Below, in pieces: positions 52,200-63,478 of a stretch of DNA of 64,000 nucleotides. Under the pieces are notes generated by a model. It was not told the DNA's origin and ran no database searches. It was given only the letters and a program-made list of their open reading frames with translations. Every line of letters starts with the position of its first letter. Within the stretch, counting starts at the first letter, position 1. Source of the stretch: Anisakis pegreffii (lineage: Eukaryota > Nematoda > Chromadorea > Rhabditida > Anisakidae); contig JAPYMA010001877.1 of the NCBI GenBank assembly GCA_035041965.1, forward strand, positions 62,001 through 126,000, written 5' to 3'. Both the position numbers and the translations under genes were made by a program.

Positions 52200-52351
52200 A
52201 AATTCGTAACGGATCATGAATTTGGAAAACGAAAATTTAATTAAGCTATAGTGCATTCCCGACTATGGCTTTATCGCGATTAGTAATCACGAAAAATGAA
52301 TTTAAAAGACGAAAAGAAATGATTCATGAAAGTTAAAACGTTCTCATGAAA

Positions 52352-52469
52352 ATCTTAAAAGACGAAACAAAAGGCAAGATAAGAAATGTGATAAGAAGGG
52401 GATCAAATATATCTCAAAAGACGAAACAAAAGGCAAGATAAGAAATGTGATAAGAAGGGGATCAAATAT
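52352..52469. repeat. 59-bp tandem duplication
   Basis: Two head-to-tail copies (52352-52410 and 52411-52469) are identical apart from bases at the first few positions of the unit. The unit contains GACGAAACAAAAGGCAAGAT. It is recent and purine-rich, with no coding sense. Confidence 0.95.
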
Positions 52470-52881
52470 AAGCCATCATAAGGATTATTAATAAAAACGA
52501 ATAAGAACAACATGAGAATATGAATATCGAAAGTAAGAATGGCGAATCATTCATCCCACATTTCTTGTTCTGTATGGTTTATCTGTATCGTTGTAGATTA
52601 TTGTAAGCCGTATTACTAATAGCTAAGTTATATTTATTACTAATGGTTAAGAAGACTAATGATATTAATAGTTAAGGTCACAATATTGATAACAGTTAAG
52701 ATTAATTCGAAATGAGTAATAAGTAATTGGAATTTTGGAATTTAAGAGATATTATTGCGAGGTGCTGTTATTAATGTTATTATTAGTGTTAGTATAACAG
52801 TAATAACCTCGTTAACAGGTATGAAACAATCTATTGCTTGATTCCACTGAATTTGAAACCTTTACAAATCCACTTCTTTAG

Positions 52882-54318
52882 CACAAAATTTCATCTTGTC
52901 GTCACTGAATATGAATTGCCTTCTTTGCAACTTTTCTGCGTCATTATTATATTGCACCTGATTGCATTCACGTGTGATTCTGATCCGCATGGACCGATAT
53001 TCCCGTATGTAAGCACAGAATCCTTTATTTGGTTCTCTCAGTCAAATGGTCAGATTTTTATTGTGAACGGAAAATGATTCGTTTTCTTGAGCAATCACGA
53101 CGACAGAGAATTTTTCTTCAGCAATGAGTTGTGTGTGTGTCAAAACACTGCAATGAGTCGGCAAATGTTTTCGATTCTCGAAACCTTATCAATTGAATAA
53201 CAATGCAACAATGCTCGTTCTTTTTTGCTTTCTTATTTGAGATCGTTATCGTGAAAGAATCATTTCGAAGTGGATGAAGAAGTGTAAAAGCAAATTCGAC
53301 AGTTGCTGTTGATCGTTTGTGATTCGCATCATTTATTTCTTAAGAAGTGCAACGACAAATTATCTCAATGTCATTAACACTTACCGTAAGCATGTGGGCG
53401 ATCATAATGTAATCCACTGTAAAATCTATGCACCAATCAGCATGACGGGTCGTGAAGATTCACTGAACATTACTCGGGGTGATCGCTTTCATGTTAAGTT
53501 TTTACGTTTTATGTTGTCCATTCCCCGATGTGGTGACGTCAGGTGATTATTTTGAGATCGTTTCACAATCGTTTCATTGATTTTCGCAATTTTCTGAGCA
53601 GATTTATGGTCTCGAAATGCAATTCTGTGGTTCTTAAGCACTGTTGTTTATCGGGATTTTCAATTTTTGTTTGTTGATTTTTGATTGAAGCGTCCATCAG
53701 ACACTTTCCAGAACAACTGTATTGAACATTATCTAATCTGAATCTTGAAAAACAACTGCAATCAAAGAGTACTTTTCATAACAGCTGACATTCGGTAATC
53801 AACAAGTTTTTTTTTGAAGTTTTTTTCTTCCTTGAACACTCAGCCATATATTAATTAGTAAAAGGGGACGTTGTTGCTGTCTCATTTACAACTATAAATA
53901 CTTCCCAACGATCTTCTAGCATCCGTTGGTTGCAACATCTTCCACTGATACTAGTTCTCATGATCATTCCCTGGATTCATTCACCTCATTGTTGTTTCTC
54001 AACTTCAATTCCACTCAATCAACGCATTTACCCATGTCCAAAATTATCGTCTATGATTTAGGATTTAAGCCACTGAAATGGTGCTTACTAGTGATTCTAT
54101 TTAGCTCAACGATACCAGGCATCCACTTGTGTATGAGACCGACTGAATGTCCATGTTTCACGAGAAGTCATAGAATTTCACCGGCAAATCAAAAGTGCCA
54201 GCGTTGTTTTGCAGCTTCTGAACTCCATCCTTTCGATGATTACAATAGTTTGAAAGCGCAAACCGTTCTAACCGCTCTGGCCTACGTTTCGGTTCGTTAT
54301 TTCGGAAACACCAAGTGA
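52882..54318 (+). CDS. Possible type II membrane glycosyltransferase-like protein
   Basis: Candidate exons: 52882-53008 (acceptor CTTCTTTAG, donor GTAAGC; 42 residues with membrane helix SLQLFCVIIILHLIAFT then CDSDPHGPIFPY); about 53319-53541 (HVGDHNVIHCKIYAPISM and REDSLNITRGDRFHVKFLRF, donor CAG/GTGATT); and 53920-54318 (acceptor GATCTTCTAG; PLVATSSTDTSSHDHSLDSF, MSKIIVYDLGFKPLK, then ELHPFDDYNSLKAQT, stop TGA). The SSxxxxxxSLDSF ... SKIIVYDLG pattern resembles the start of the nematode-expanded DUF1647/glycosyltransferase-like family; that is recall from memory, not a search. The helix in the first exon would give a Golgi type II topology. Exon phases do not all agree, so the model is incomplete or these are two genes. 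Confidence 0.35.
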
Positions 54319-54361
54319 GCATTACAGTCATAGAAATTTATTTCAGTGATCTGCAGACAGA

Positions 54362-54523
54362 ATGTTGGGTTCGTTACCGATTTTACTTGTGCTTGCGCTC
54401 GTTTTGTGTACGGTAGAAAATAGCAACGGATATGGCCATCACGTTAGTTACTTTCTGCTATTTTCTTCCTAACAAGCAAAATGATTGTAGGATTCAAACT
54501 TTCCACATGATAACGTCCCATAA
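54362..54523 (+). CDS. Small secreted protein or peptide precursor
   Basis: ATG 54362 lies 14 bases after a strong lone acceptor (AAATTTATTTCAG), typical of a trans-spliced start. The first 27 codons are a textbook signal peptide, MLGSLPILLVLALVLC, followed by TVENSNGYGHH and a GTTAGT donor. A 48-base intron ending GATTGTAG joins in phase 0 to ten codons and TAA (37 residues in all). An alternative acceptor (AACAAG, intron only 34 bases) would give a longer tail with RR and KR dibasic sites and two Cys, ending KRHDGLFLCSTY at 54630. Either way it is secreted; the mature product is unknown. Confidence 0.45.
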
Positions 54524-54971
54524 TCATTCCTTGAATTTTCGTCGATCAACCGACGAAACCGAAAAAAGTGAAGAATGGATCCATAACCCATCGAAACGTC
54601 ACGATGGACTCTTCCTTTGCTCGACATATTAGAAATTTGTTAGTGGTCGACGTTCACGAACACCGTCAAATTAGACGTTTGAGTAACACATTGCACGGTG
54701 TTTTGTGTTAACTCACTTCACACTCGCCCGGAATGTACAGAGTGCTACCAGTGGAGTTAAACCCGATAAACTGGAAGATGAAAATTGATCATTCAAGTGG
54801 ATCCGACTTGACTTGGAAAAGAAAGTAGTCAAGAACAACGAATTATCGCTCTTCGAGTCATTCAGCTTTCATGTGAAGTTGCAAACAACTGTTTGCGATA
54901 ATTCCCTCGCCAGTTTTTCTTTCTATTTCAACAAACGAGTTAAAATGAGAGATTTGTAATAATATCAGATA

Positions 54972-55654
54972 ATGGCTGCACATCCACTCGCTGGACTACT
55001 TGGACGCCTCAATCATGTTGCGATCATAACACCCGACATGGAGAAATCACGAAAGCTCTATCTAGACCTTGGCGCAAAAGTCACTGAATCAAAAGTATGG
55101 GCGCTCTTTTCACCTAAAATTTTTGATGGTTTTTCCTAGAACAAAAAAAATGGACGAAAACTGAGCTATGAAATCAATTGATTTCTGCCCAATACGAAAG
55201 CAGTAATTCTCAACAATTTACTCACTGGCAATATAAATGCGCACGTCAGGCTGTTCCTGAATGGGGTGTTCACACAGCGTTTGTTGAACTGCCAAACACA
55301 AAGATTGAGTTCGTGCATCCGTACGCGGATGACAGCCCAGTGAAGCCATGGCTGGATGCGCACAAGGATGGCGGTCTGCATCATATCTGCCTTGAAGTCG
55401 AAAACATCCACAGGGTTGGTTCAGCCCATATGTATTTGATTTATACAAAACGCAACTTTCCTCTCATTCCGCCAAGCTAACTCAAGTACTCAGATAGATG
55501 AATGAGTCGGATGTTTCAGGCTATTGATGAGGCCAAGAAGTTGGGCATCAGAACGAAGGGAACTGAACCGAAGGTTGGCGCTCATGGTAAACTTGTGATC
55601 TTCCTCGATCCACGAGACACTAATGGCGTGAATGTTGAACTCGAGGAGAAATAA
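54972..55654 (+). CDS. MCEE: Methylmalonyl-CoA epimerase, copy 1
   Basis: Exons 54972-55094, 55250-55414 and 55520-55654 join in phase 0 to a 140-residue protein of the vicinal oxygen chelate fold. It interconverts (2S)- and (2R)-methylmalonyl-CoA between propionyl-CoA carboxylase and methylmalonyl-CoA mutase. Predicted metal ligands are present: His15 (GRLNHVAIITPDMEKS), His86 (GGLHHICLEVENI) and Glu136 (GVNVELEEK), equivalent to human His50, His122 and Glu172. Other family landmarks are HPYADDSPVKPWL and KVGAHGKLVIFLDP. The protein is shorter than human MCEE (176) because this start gives no mitochondrial transit peptide. The ATG sits two bases after AATATCAG, a likely spliced-leader acceptor, so a leader exon is unlikely but not excluded. 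The second intron has a weak GTTGGT donor. AATAAA is at 55754. Confidence 0.95.
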
Positions 55655-55753
55655 TCTGTTCCATGGCGGCGTAGATATATTCATGAAACTCTTTCAATAT
55701 GTATTAGTCTCTGTAACCGTCGATTTCCATATTTTACATTATAAAAATTGGCA

Positions 55754-55759
55754 AATAAA
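55754..55759 (+). other. Poly(A) signal AATAAA of epimerase copy 1
   Basis: It lies 100 bases after the stop at 55652-55654. Confidence 0.65.
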
Positions 55760-56984
55760 TGCATTCTCACCACTTGTTTTTGCAATGCATTCAATGCAGA
55801 ATTCATTCGTTTTTGTGTTTTCCGGCAATCGCAATCGACGCGATCCGAACGCGATCACTGCGCATTTCCTGAAGTGTAGTGGATTGTGTACTAAATGAAT
55901 CGGAGGAATGCGTAAGGTGAAGAATAAGACGGACTATTGTTTGATTACATATTAGTGGTCATCGTTGCGGATTGATCGGACTCGATCAAAGTTTCCCATA
56001 ATCTGTTGCATCTGAATCAAGCCATCACGGAGTTGGTTTTGATCAGGTCATGATGATTGGCATTTTTCGGCCAAATTGAGTTACAAGAAGATTCTCAATT
56101 GAATAATTGAAATCCCCTTCCCGAGAATAGGGATTTATTCAATGATTGAAAATTCCCATACCTCACTGTTCGCATGTCATCAGACTATCACGTGATATTG
56201 TTCATCGATAGATAAAGAGACCATCAGCTATTGGCCGTCGATTTACATGCGAACAATTGTGCTCTATTAGTGTCGTTCATTTTTCACACAGTGCACCTTA
56301 AACTGTCAGAAAGTAATATTTTGTTGAAAGTAATACAGAAAGTAATAGTAATACAGAAGTAATATTTTGTTTTGTTGAAAAAAAATTTCGTCGAAAAAAA
56401 TATTCATTTGAACGTTGTTTATCTCATCATTCAAACACAGTCGAGAACGTTGCAGTGGGATGGATTGTTATTTGTGAACAACCATAACCACCTGAGTGCA
56501 TTGCGTACAGTTTGCAGCAGATAAGCTGCTTAGAAGCAGTAAATTTTTCGATGTATTATGTGTGGCAAAATTGTTATCATTGTTATTGATAAAACTTCAT
56601 CTGCATTCTTGTTGATAGGGCTCAGTTGTTGTTTTGCTCTTGAATTGATTAGTGTTACTGTGTGTGGTAAGGGCCTTTTGCCTTAACCGTGTCAAGCTAT
56701 TCTTTCGTCCCAATCGAATTGCCGACTGTAATGTTTCTACAAATACTTTGAACGATAATAATTATGACTGGATGCATTACTTCCAGATTTTATAGGTTCC
56801 AAGCTATCTAGCCTTCATCCAATAGTAATAGAGCAATCCTTCTATACGGTCTTGATTCATGTTGCACCCTTCGAGTTGCAACATCATTAACGCTTTCGCT
56901 TTGATACTGATCGGATAAAAATCAATCGATTGATGAAAAGTCGATAATTGCACTGAAATTTTAGCCCTAATTGAATTCCGAACA
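55760..56984. other. Spacer between the two epimerase genes
   Basis: 1.2 kb with no gene seen. At 56312-56390 short words (AGAAAGTAATA, TAATACAG, TAATATTTTGTT) are repeated in a scrambled local duplication. The spacer shows no leftover epimerase exon, so the pair is two complete genes and not part of a longer decayed array. Confidence 0.5.
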
Positions 56985-57662
56985 ATGGCTGCACATCCGC
57001 TTGTTGGACTTCTCGGACGTCTGAATCATGTTGCGATAATCACGCCAGACATGGAGAAATCACGAAAACTCTACATTGACCTTGGCGCAAAAGTTACTGA
57101 AACAAAGGTATCTATTCTTCTGAAACGAGATTTGTGCATTTTGCTTTGAAATAGACGAGCATTTGATCAATAAGCTGACGGATGCCGTTACTATTTTGTA
57201 GAAAAATATAATTAGCACCGTTTCACTTTCTTTCATGCATCAACTGATCACTTCAGGCAGTACCAGAATGGGGTGTGAATACAGCGTTTGTTGAACTGCC
57301 AAACTCAAAAATTGAATTCGTGTATCCATACGCCGATGACAGTCCAGTGAAGCCATGGCTGGATGCACACAAGGAAGGTGGACTGCATCATATCTGCATC
57401 GAAGTCGAAAATATCCATAAGGTAAGATCAACTATTTATGTCGGATTCACCAAAACAACAGTAAAATCTGAGCTCTTTCATGAGTGTCACGGAATAATTT
57501 CCAAATGTCACAAACTCCATGTTTCAGGCTATCGAGGAGGCCAAGAAAAAGGGCATTAGGACGAAGGGTACTGAGCCAAAGATCGGCGCTCATGGCAAAC
57601 TTTGCATCTTCTTGGACCCCGAGGACACGGGAAGCGTGAACGTTGAACTGGAGGAAAAATAA
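56985..57662 (+). CDS. MCEE: Methylmalonyl-CoA epimerase, copy 2
   Basis: Exons 56985-57107, 57257-57421 and 57528-57662 have exactly the same lengths and phase-0 junctions as copy 1, 2013 bases upstream, and again encode 140 residues. Sixteen residues differ, mostly conservatively, while the ligands His15, His86 and Glu136 and the GAHGKL loop are unchanged. Notable changes are His64 to Tyr in the HPYADDSP loop, His49 to Asn, Val114 to Cys and Arg120 to Glu. The intron sequences no longer align by eye, so the duplication is not recent and the protein has stayed under selection. A TTTTAG acceptor lies 20 bases before the ATG, again without room for a transit peptide. AATAAA is at 57769-57774. 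Confidence 0.95.
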
Positions 57663-57768
57663 AATATTTCATGTCAATTTTCTAGTCTCTTCATGTTTCC
57701 ATTCTCGTAGTTTATGATGGGTTCTATTTGAACGTTCTCTAATGCGAACGTCAGAGATTAATTCAATC

Positions 57769-57774
57769 AATAAA
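57769..57774 (+). other. Poly(A) signal AATAAA of epimerase copy 2
   Basis: It lies about 107 bases after the TAA and is followed by a long T run. Confidence 0.7.
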
Positions 57775-58408
57775 TGTTTTTTTTTCAATCCTGTAAACAG
57801 CATACGCATATCAACAGTTGCCTATGACTTCGAATACGATCGAACAAAAGTCCAATCAACTCTTTCAAATCATATATCTATCACTACTGCAGATCGTGAG
57901 CAAGTTCTTGCAACCTAACGCCCAACAACAATGCATTTTGTTGTAAACTACATATACAAATTGATTATGCTAACAGATAGATCACATGATCAGTGGAGAT
58001 GCTCATGTTGTTTAGAAAGTATGGCATTTGAAATTTTTTTCGGTCCAATTCTTTCCATCCACCTATCACAATTAGCTAAAAGAATTAAAGGTTAACTACA
58101 CTATTTCGTATAACACATCGTGCTGCTGGTATACTCTATATGATGATTTATGTGATGTAATTTGAATGACACTTATGAAAACATTGAATTCGTATGGGTC
58201 CTTCCTTATGAGGCACCTGTGGGTTGCTTATGCGGTTAGACGGAAATACAACAGTACCTGTAAGATGCATTTTTACCAACAAATCCCTTTCGGTTCATTT
58301 CGTTGCCTCATACGTTTTCGGATTTATTTATCAAATTTGCATGCATATTCAGTTCAGCGTTGAATTAGATTGGTCGTTTCATTATGCGGCTTGAATTCGG
58401 GAGCACCA

Positions 58409-58613
58409 TCAACATGGAGCAACGAGAGAAAAAGAAGGCAGTGATTCAGTTTTTCTGCTCGCATTTTCATGCATCACAGCATCGTTCCACTGGCGAAATG
58501 CCGCAATCGCAGTCATAAATACTTTCTCGTCCAAGAAATCGGACCGACCTTCTTTGACTATTCTATCTCTCAGAGTGCGAGTGCATTCGCCGTGCTTGAA
58601 GCATGGCAGCAAC
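58409..58613 (-). CDS. Terminal exon of an uncharacterised minus-strand gene
   Basis: The acceptor CATTTTTCAG above 58613 opens a frame with one leading base and 67 codons, closing with TGA at 58409-58411. It reads LLPCFKHGECTRTLRDRIVK, then EGRSDFLDEKVFMTAIAAFR and QWNDAVMHENASRKTESLPS. The sequence is strongly protein-like (mixed charge, amphipathic helices). The family was not recognised. A further minus-strand frame at about 58.69-58.79 kb (TASYSELIYPLKYAGKPKII) may be the preceding exon, but its donor phase does not match. Confidence 0.5.
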
Positions 58614-59362
58614 CTGAAAAATGACCCGATCGAGTTTAAACTTTCTGTGAACGGCTAAGTACATATGCGTAAAAGACATGATATCAGACGCGAAGACGAT
58701 TTCTGTTAAACGTACCAATGATCTTTGGTTTACCTGCGTATTTAAGAGGATAAATGAGTTCGGAGTACGATGCTGTTCTTGTTAATTGCAGATATTATTG
58801 TGCGCTTGAGAAAAACGTCTTAGAAAGTCTGAGTTTTAGCATTTCAAATGGGGTTCACGAATAAATTTTGAATCGCTCAAACGTATCGGAGTATGACCAC
58901 TTCGAATTCGATACCTAACAGCCAGCATAATGCACAGCAATATGAATGCTGATGGGAAAAACGTGCATTCCGTCCAATTTGAGGATTAAGAGGATAACGA
59001 AAGCTAAAAAATGAATTGTTTGAAGGTGACAAGAGAAATTTGCGATTGCCTTTGTTAGCATCAAAAGATATTGAATGTTACTGTTAATAAGTTACGGCGG
59101 AAAAGATAATCCGTGAGTTATTGTGTGACGGAAAAATGACCTCGTTTAATATCACATTAACAACTGAAGCTTTGAAGCTATAAAATACGCATTGAGAACG
59201 TTTCTTTCCCCGAAGAGAACTTCAGTGAGTTCACGAGAGGATAGCCTTTGTCGTTCTCAGTTAGTGAAACCGTTCATCTTTATCATTTCTGCATTACAAG
59301 GTGTACACCAGAAAAGGATAAGTCTACGATATGCATTACGATGGTCGGAAGAGGTTAACAAC

Positions 59363-59566
59363 CTAGAAGTGGTCTTCGATGTTGTGATGCCCATAACACA
59401 TTAATGTAACTTGTTCATAATGAGCTTTTTTATGATCTTCAATGGGCACATTATGGAGCCATTCTGGCACGAGCACATGGACACGATGATATTGCGTGTT
59501 GATTGCAAGCGATAGTACGAAATGAATTGTTCCATTGACTTGGAGCCATTCTCTGATCTGACGCAT
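59363..59566 (-). CDS. Candidate exon, beta-rich segment
   Basis: A minus-strand frame from ATG 59564-59566 runs 67 codons: QIREWLQVNGTIHFVLSLAI, then NTQYHRVHVLVPEWLHNVPI and EDHKKAHYEQ. A GTCAG acceptor directly after the third codon could start it at 59557. The 3' end may be a GTTACA donor after HYEQ instead of the stop at 59363. It probably belongs with the exons at 58409 and 60419. Confidence 0.35.
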   Translation of the reverse strand: MRQIREWLQVNGTIHFVLSLAINTQYHRVHVLVPEWLHNVPIEDHKKAHYEQVTLMCYGHHNIEDHF

Positions 59567-60418
59567 CGCATTTCAAACCCGATTATCCAATGCTGTTACT
59601 ATAAAGGTCGAATTCAAGGGTCGAATTTAAAAGGATGAAACAATAATGTTCATTGTGCATTTTGAAAAGTTTCGAGTTTATTGTCAACAATTATCACTCA
59701 TGGATTTTGGTTTCTTTTGATGGCTGTTTATAGGGAAACAATTCCGGTTGGTTGGCATGCACTCCATGCAAAATTCAATTCATATTAATCGATTGGTTTG
59801 TTCGTATTCACTTCATTAGCATACATATTAGAATGGAAGATAGTTCATACGATGGTGATGTTTGGTTACTCGAATATCACTTAATAGTGGATAATAATTC
59901 CATTTCAATTTGCATTTGTACTTATATGCAGCAGAACGGATAGAAAATTGCCCCGAGATGTTTTACAATATCTCAACGCGTTGTCTGCACAGCTCTTACA
60001 TTCACTAAATTTTTGAAGCATGACTTGTTAAATAGCTCAGCCGTGTGACTAAAAAACTTTTAAAATTCATTTAGCAGTGCTTGCCGAATGTTTCACTTCA
60101 GTGGTCGCTACTGAATCACCGTTGTTATATAAGCGTCCTGTTTTATTGCATGTACCTGAACGTCAGGTGATACTTCATAAACTATCTCATTGTCAATGAG
60201 GCTCTAAGTCAAGCACGACTAACATTTATTTTTGACATTTTGTAAACCTCGTAAAGGTTCATTTCTGACATTCTGTAATGCTCGCAAGTTCAACTACATA
60301 AAGGTGTATTTTCCACGTCTCGTGAAAATAAGGTAAAATTGTACACGAATCTATTTTTATCGTTCTAAGTAGAGCCAACACAAGCCTGTTTTTAAACATG
60401 AACTCATGACTGATTCGA

Positions 60419-60674
60419 CTAAACAACACCAAATACACCCTTGCGTATTACCACATCCGTACGAATTTTGCAGATGATTTTGATTTCTCCGGAGAAAATT
60501 CTTGCTGTGGTTAGGCAGCGGGATATAGCTGGCACATGTGGTTGTATGTGAAAATGGTGTAAGATTGAAGATGGCTCCGACTGGATGAAGACTTTCTCAC
60601 GACGATCCTTGCATTCGTGGGAAATGTCATATTGATCAAATGAAATTCTCGCATTTGCCATCGTACTCTTCAAC
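60419..60674 (-). CDS. Candidate first exon of the 58.4-60.7 kb gene
   Basis: The acceptor ATTTGCCAG is followed 13 bases later by ATG (60659-60661), a trans-splice-like start. The frame runs to a stop at 60419-60421: MANARISFDQYDISHECKDR, then REKVFIQSEPSSILHHFHIQ and SGEIKIICKIRTDVVIRKG. A GTAATA donor after RTDV may end it earlier. Its length and composition make it one of the better unnamed exons in the window. Confidence 0.45.
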
Positions 60675-62731
60675 CTGGCAAATGCATTCTAGCATATCGA
60701 GAAACGATGACTTCGATGGTGGCGAATTTGAGTAGGAACGTTACCAAAACTCAACTTTAGCTAAGCTACAATGGTGATCCCATGGAAATTCAATTCTGCT
60801 TTTTTTTAATTTTCGGGAGAATTCAATTATCGATAACCTCTCTAGTTTGAAAATGCGAAAACAAATTCCGACGAATTCAGACCGAACCAATATTCGGTTC
60901 GGTTATCATCGCTAGTCGAAACTCCTCTAAACTACTCCTGCTCGAGTAAATTTTGGACGATAAATTCAGAGCGCCTCAGATAATTTGTTCTCACATCAGA
61001 TTTTTCCATTCGATTTTGAAGTGCACAGTGACTACTGCTTGCATTTTCCCCATTCGGTCACTACATATTTTCGCTCAGAATAGTTTTGCATTGTGTAGTC
61101 ACAATCAGGGATGGCAAATTCACTGGTAAAAACAAAAGCAGTCGATGGAGATACGAGCATGAACAGTCGGCGTATCGCGCTTACGAGCGTGAACAATGAG
61201 TGAGCAACTGCAAATACGCTTTTGTCATTGAGTGAACATCGAACGATCAACTCAAACAAAGTTCGTAACTAGTGAGCATGGCCAACTCGAGAAGCACGAA
61301 TTGAGCAGCAATACTACTCAGAAGATCTTCCGTCACTCATCATATTCTTCCGACTTATTGTGGCAGAAATGCATTGTTACGCCATGAAATCCTGCTCAGT
61401 GGTTAAGCATTGCTTTGTTACATTACCTTGTCATGTGAAGCACACTAGCGAGATTGATTTCATCGGATTACGGTGCTTGGCACTTCTGAGGATATTGATG
61501 AATGAACATCGATCGGTCTCGTTGAAACGACGGTACCGAGGTTTTTGTCTGAATGTTCATTGCTGATTCAGTGTGGTAAAACTGCTTGAACAATGCAATA
61601 GAATGGCTATTACAACCGTTCAGTTGTTGGTCATTCATGAATGATAGGATACGACGTTGTAATAATGAGCATTGATTCGATCGAAGCCACCAGATGGAGG
61701 GAGCATCAGTTGATGTTGGTTGAGCATATGTGATGATGAATTGCGAGGTGAGAGCAAGATGATTCGATTAATTCTGAGGGAAAGCAAAGTACTGATGATG
61801 AGGACACAGCTGCTCACACACGTCCACTGCAACAATAAATTATTCGTTCTTTTACAAATTCTCAGTGATTTACTTGTTCGGCACGTAATGCTGACTGATT
61901 TCTGGTCAAAATCGTTCTTCCATCTTATAAATTTTTTTTGGTGTTTAAGCTTATTCCGCACAGTTAGTTTTGACTGTGTTTCCATTGATGTCTCGATCGT
62001 TAGATGCAAAATTCACAAATGAACACAAGAAACCCTGTTGCTAATAGTGCAATTCGTTCAACAGCGCATATTCCTTGCTCGTTATCGATTGAAGCGAGCT
62101 TATGATCTGATGAAGATCTCTCGCATCATCGAGAATTTGTGGTTCAGTAACTCTGTTTGTTATAAGTCAGAAGCATTCAGTAATTGCGAAACTTTGCTAA
62201 GCTAAGCTTCAATCAGGAATTCTTTATGCCACGATTCAACAAAACACAACGCATGCATTCTTGCAATCGTTTTTGCTTTCGTTCCAATGGCTGAATGTTG
62301 TGCAGACGTTACTGTGACGATCTAAATCGAGTGTTCTCCCACTCCTACATATTCCAACGAATGTTTTGAGTTCCGTTGAAATCACGTACCCACACAGATC
62401 TCTGTAACGTCGCTGGTTTAGATTGACCGATGAAATCCATTGCTGTGTGTCGATTCATCAAAATGTTCGAACCTCTGACATGACATGTTCACACTTTTTA
62501 GTTCGTTTATTAAGTAGAGGGCGTGTTCGAGCTTCGCTGCGATCTCAAATTCCATATGAGCTAAAAGCTTTCTCCTTCTTATTGCACAAAATCGTTTGTT
62601 GAGAGGCGTTATGCTCCTCCGAATCGCTTCTCTCTTCTTTACCGACTGAGATCCATCGACAAATTTTTCCTATAAAGAAATCCCCGTCCCTGCCTCTAAC
62701 TAATCAAACTAATTCACTTCAAAGTCTGCAG
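60675..62731. other. Unassigned stretch
   Basis: Overlapping antisense open frames at 61635-62022 (124 and 100 codons) lack splice support and cannot both be real. A minus-strand frame at 61032-61259 is equally unsupported. No gene is claimed. Confidence 0.35.
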
Positions 62732-62955
62732 TCAAAAATTCGCACCTTAAATCTGATCGAATCGCAAATGCATATCGTCGATATTACCAGTGGAAATATC
62801 GAACGACACATCGATTTCTTCCAATTGCGAATGTACCTTTCTTTTACGTTTGTTCAATTATCATTCTTAAGCGATCGATGTTCGTTTCGTCCTGTTTCAA
62901 CGCTTATCGGATCCGATGAACAAAGGTCACGTTCTTCGCGTTTTGGTTGTAACAG
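62732..62955 (+). CDS. Candidate internal exon
   Basis: Between the acceptor GTCTGCAG and the donor AACAG/GTAACG there is an open frame of 74 codons: SKIRTLNLIESQMHIVDITS, then GNIERHIDFFQLRM. A second frame in the same stretch is also open for about 70 codons (RIANAYRRYYQWKYRTTHRF), so the coding frame is not certain. Confidence 0.3.
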
Positions 62956-63367
62956 GTAACGCGTTAAGAGCCCTAATGACAGGCGCGCTTCTAAACTCGT
63001 CCACACTGTGAATAAAACCAAGCCTGTGGATGTTCTTTGAAATTGCCTCAAAGTACATTTGCCTCAAATCGGAGCTTATTAAATGTTTTCTATAACCAGC
63101 GATTAACTTCGATCAGCTCAATACAACTTTATCATTTTGTTAATGGGTTTCATGCAGTTTCATGCACATTGATGAATTTTCATTTGAGCTTTTCATGAAA
63201 CTTTTAAATGAGACTGATTTGTATAAAATCAGTAATTTAACGTCAGTGAACAGTTCTAGAAATGTTGACAATTTTCATTTTGTTTCATTCGTGAAGAACT
63301 AAGCTACTATCACTTCTCATGAAAAATGAAACTGACTGACTCATCAGTAGTTCCAAAACAGCTAGCT

Positions 63368-63478
63368 TTACGAATGTCCTTCTGGTTCCAGTTCTGGAAA
63401 GCTGACCAAACGTGTGAACAGTCCACATTCATAGGCTTGATCGATTTGGGAGTTAAAAAGTTCAGCGGTTTTGTGAAC
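63368..63478 (-). CDS. Candidate terminal exon
   Basis: A minus-strand frame ends at TAA 63368-63370 and reads VHKTAELFNSQIDQAYECGL, then FTRLVSFPELEPEGHS. It stays open upstream to 63496 (NPYHPE). The only acceptor-like AG (CCGGAG) is poor, and an overlapping frame is open too. The acidic tail looks real. Confidence 0.3.
   Translation of the reverse strand, partial: VHKTAELFNSQIDQAYECGLFTRLVSFPELEPEGHS

Noticed and set aside
61635..62022. Overlapping antisense frames of 124 and 100 codons
   Set aside because: They cover the same bases on opposite strands without splice or domain support; at most one could be real and neither is convincing.
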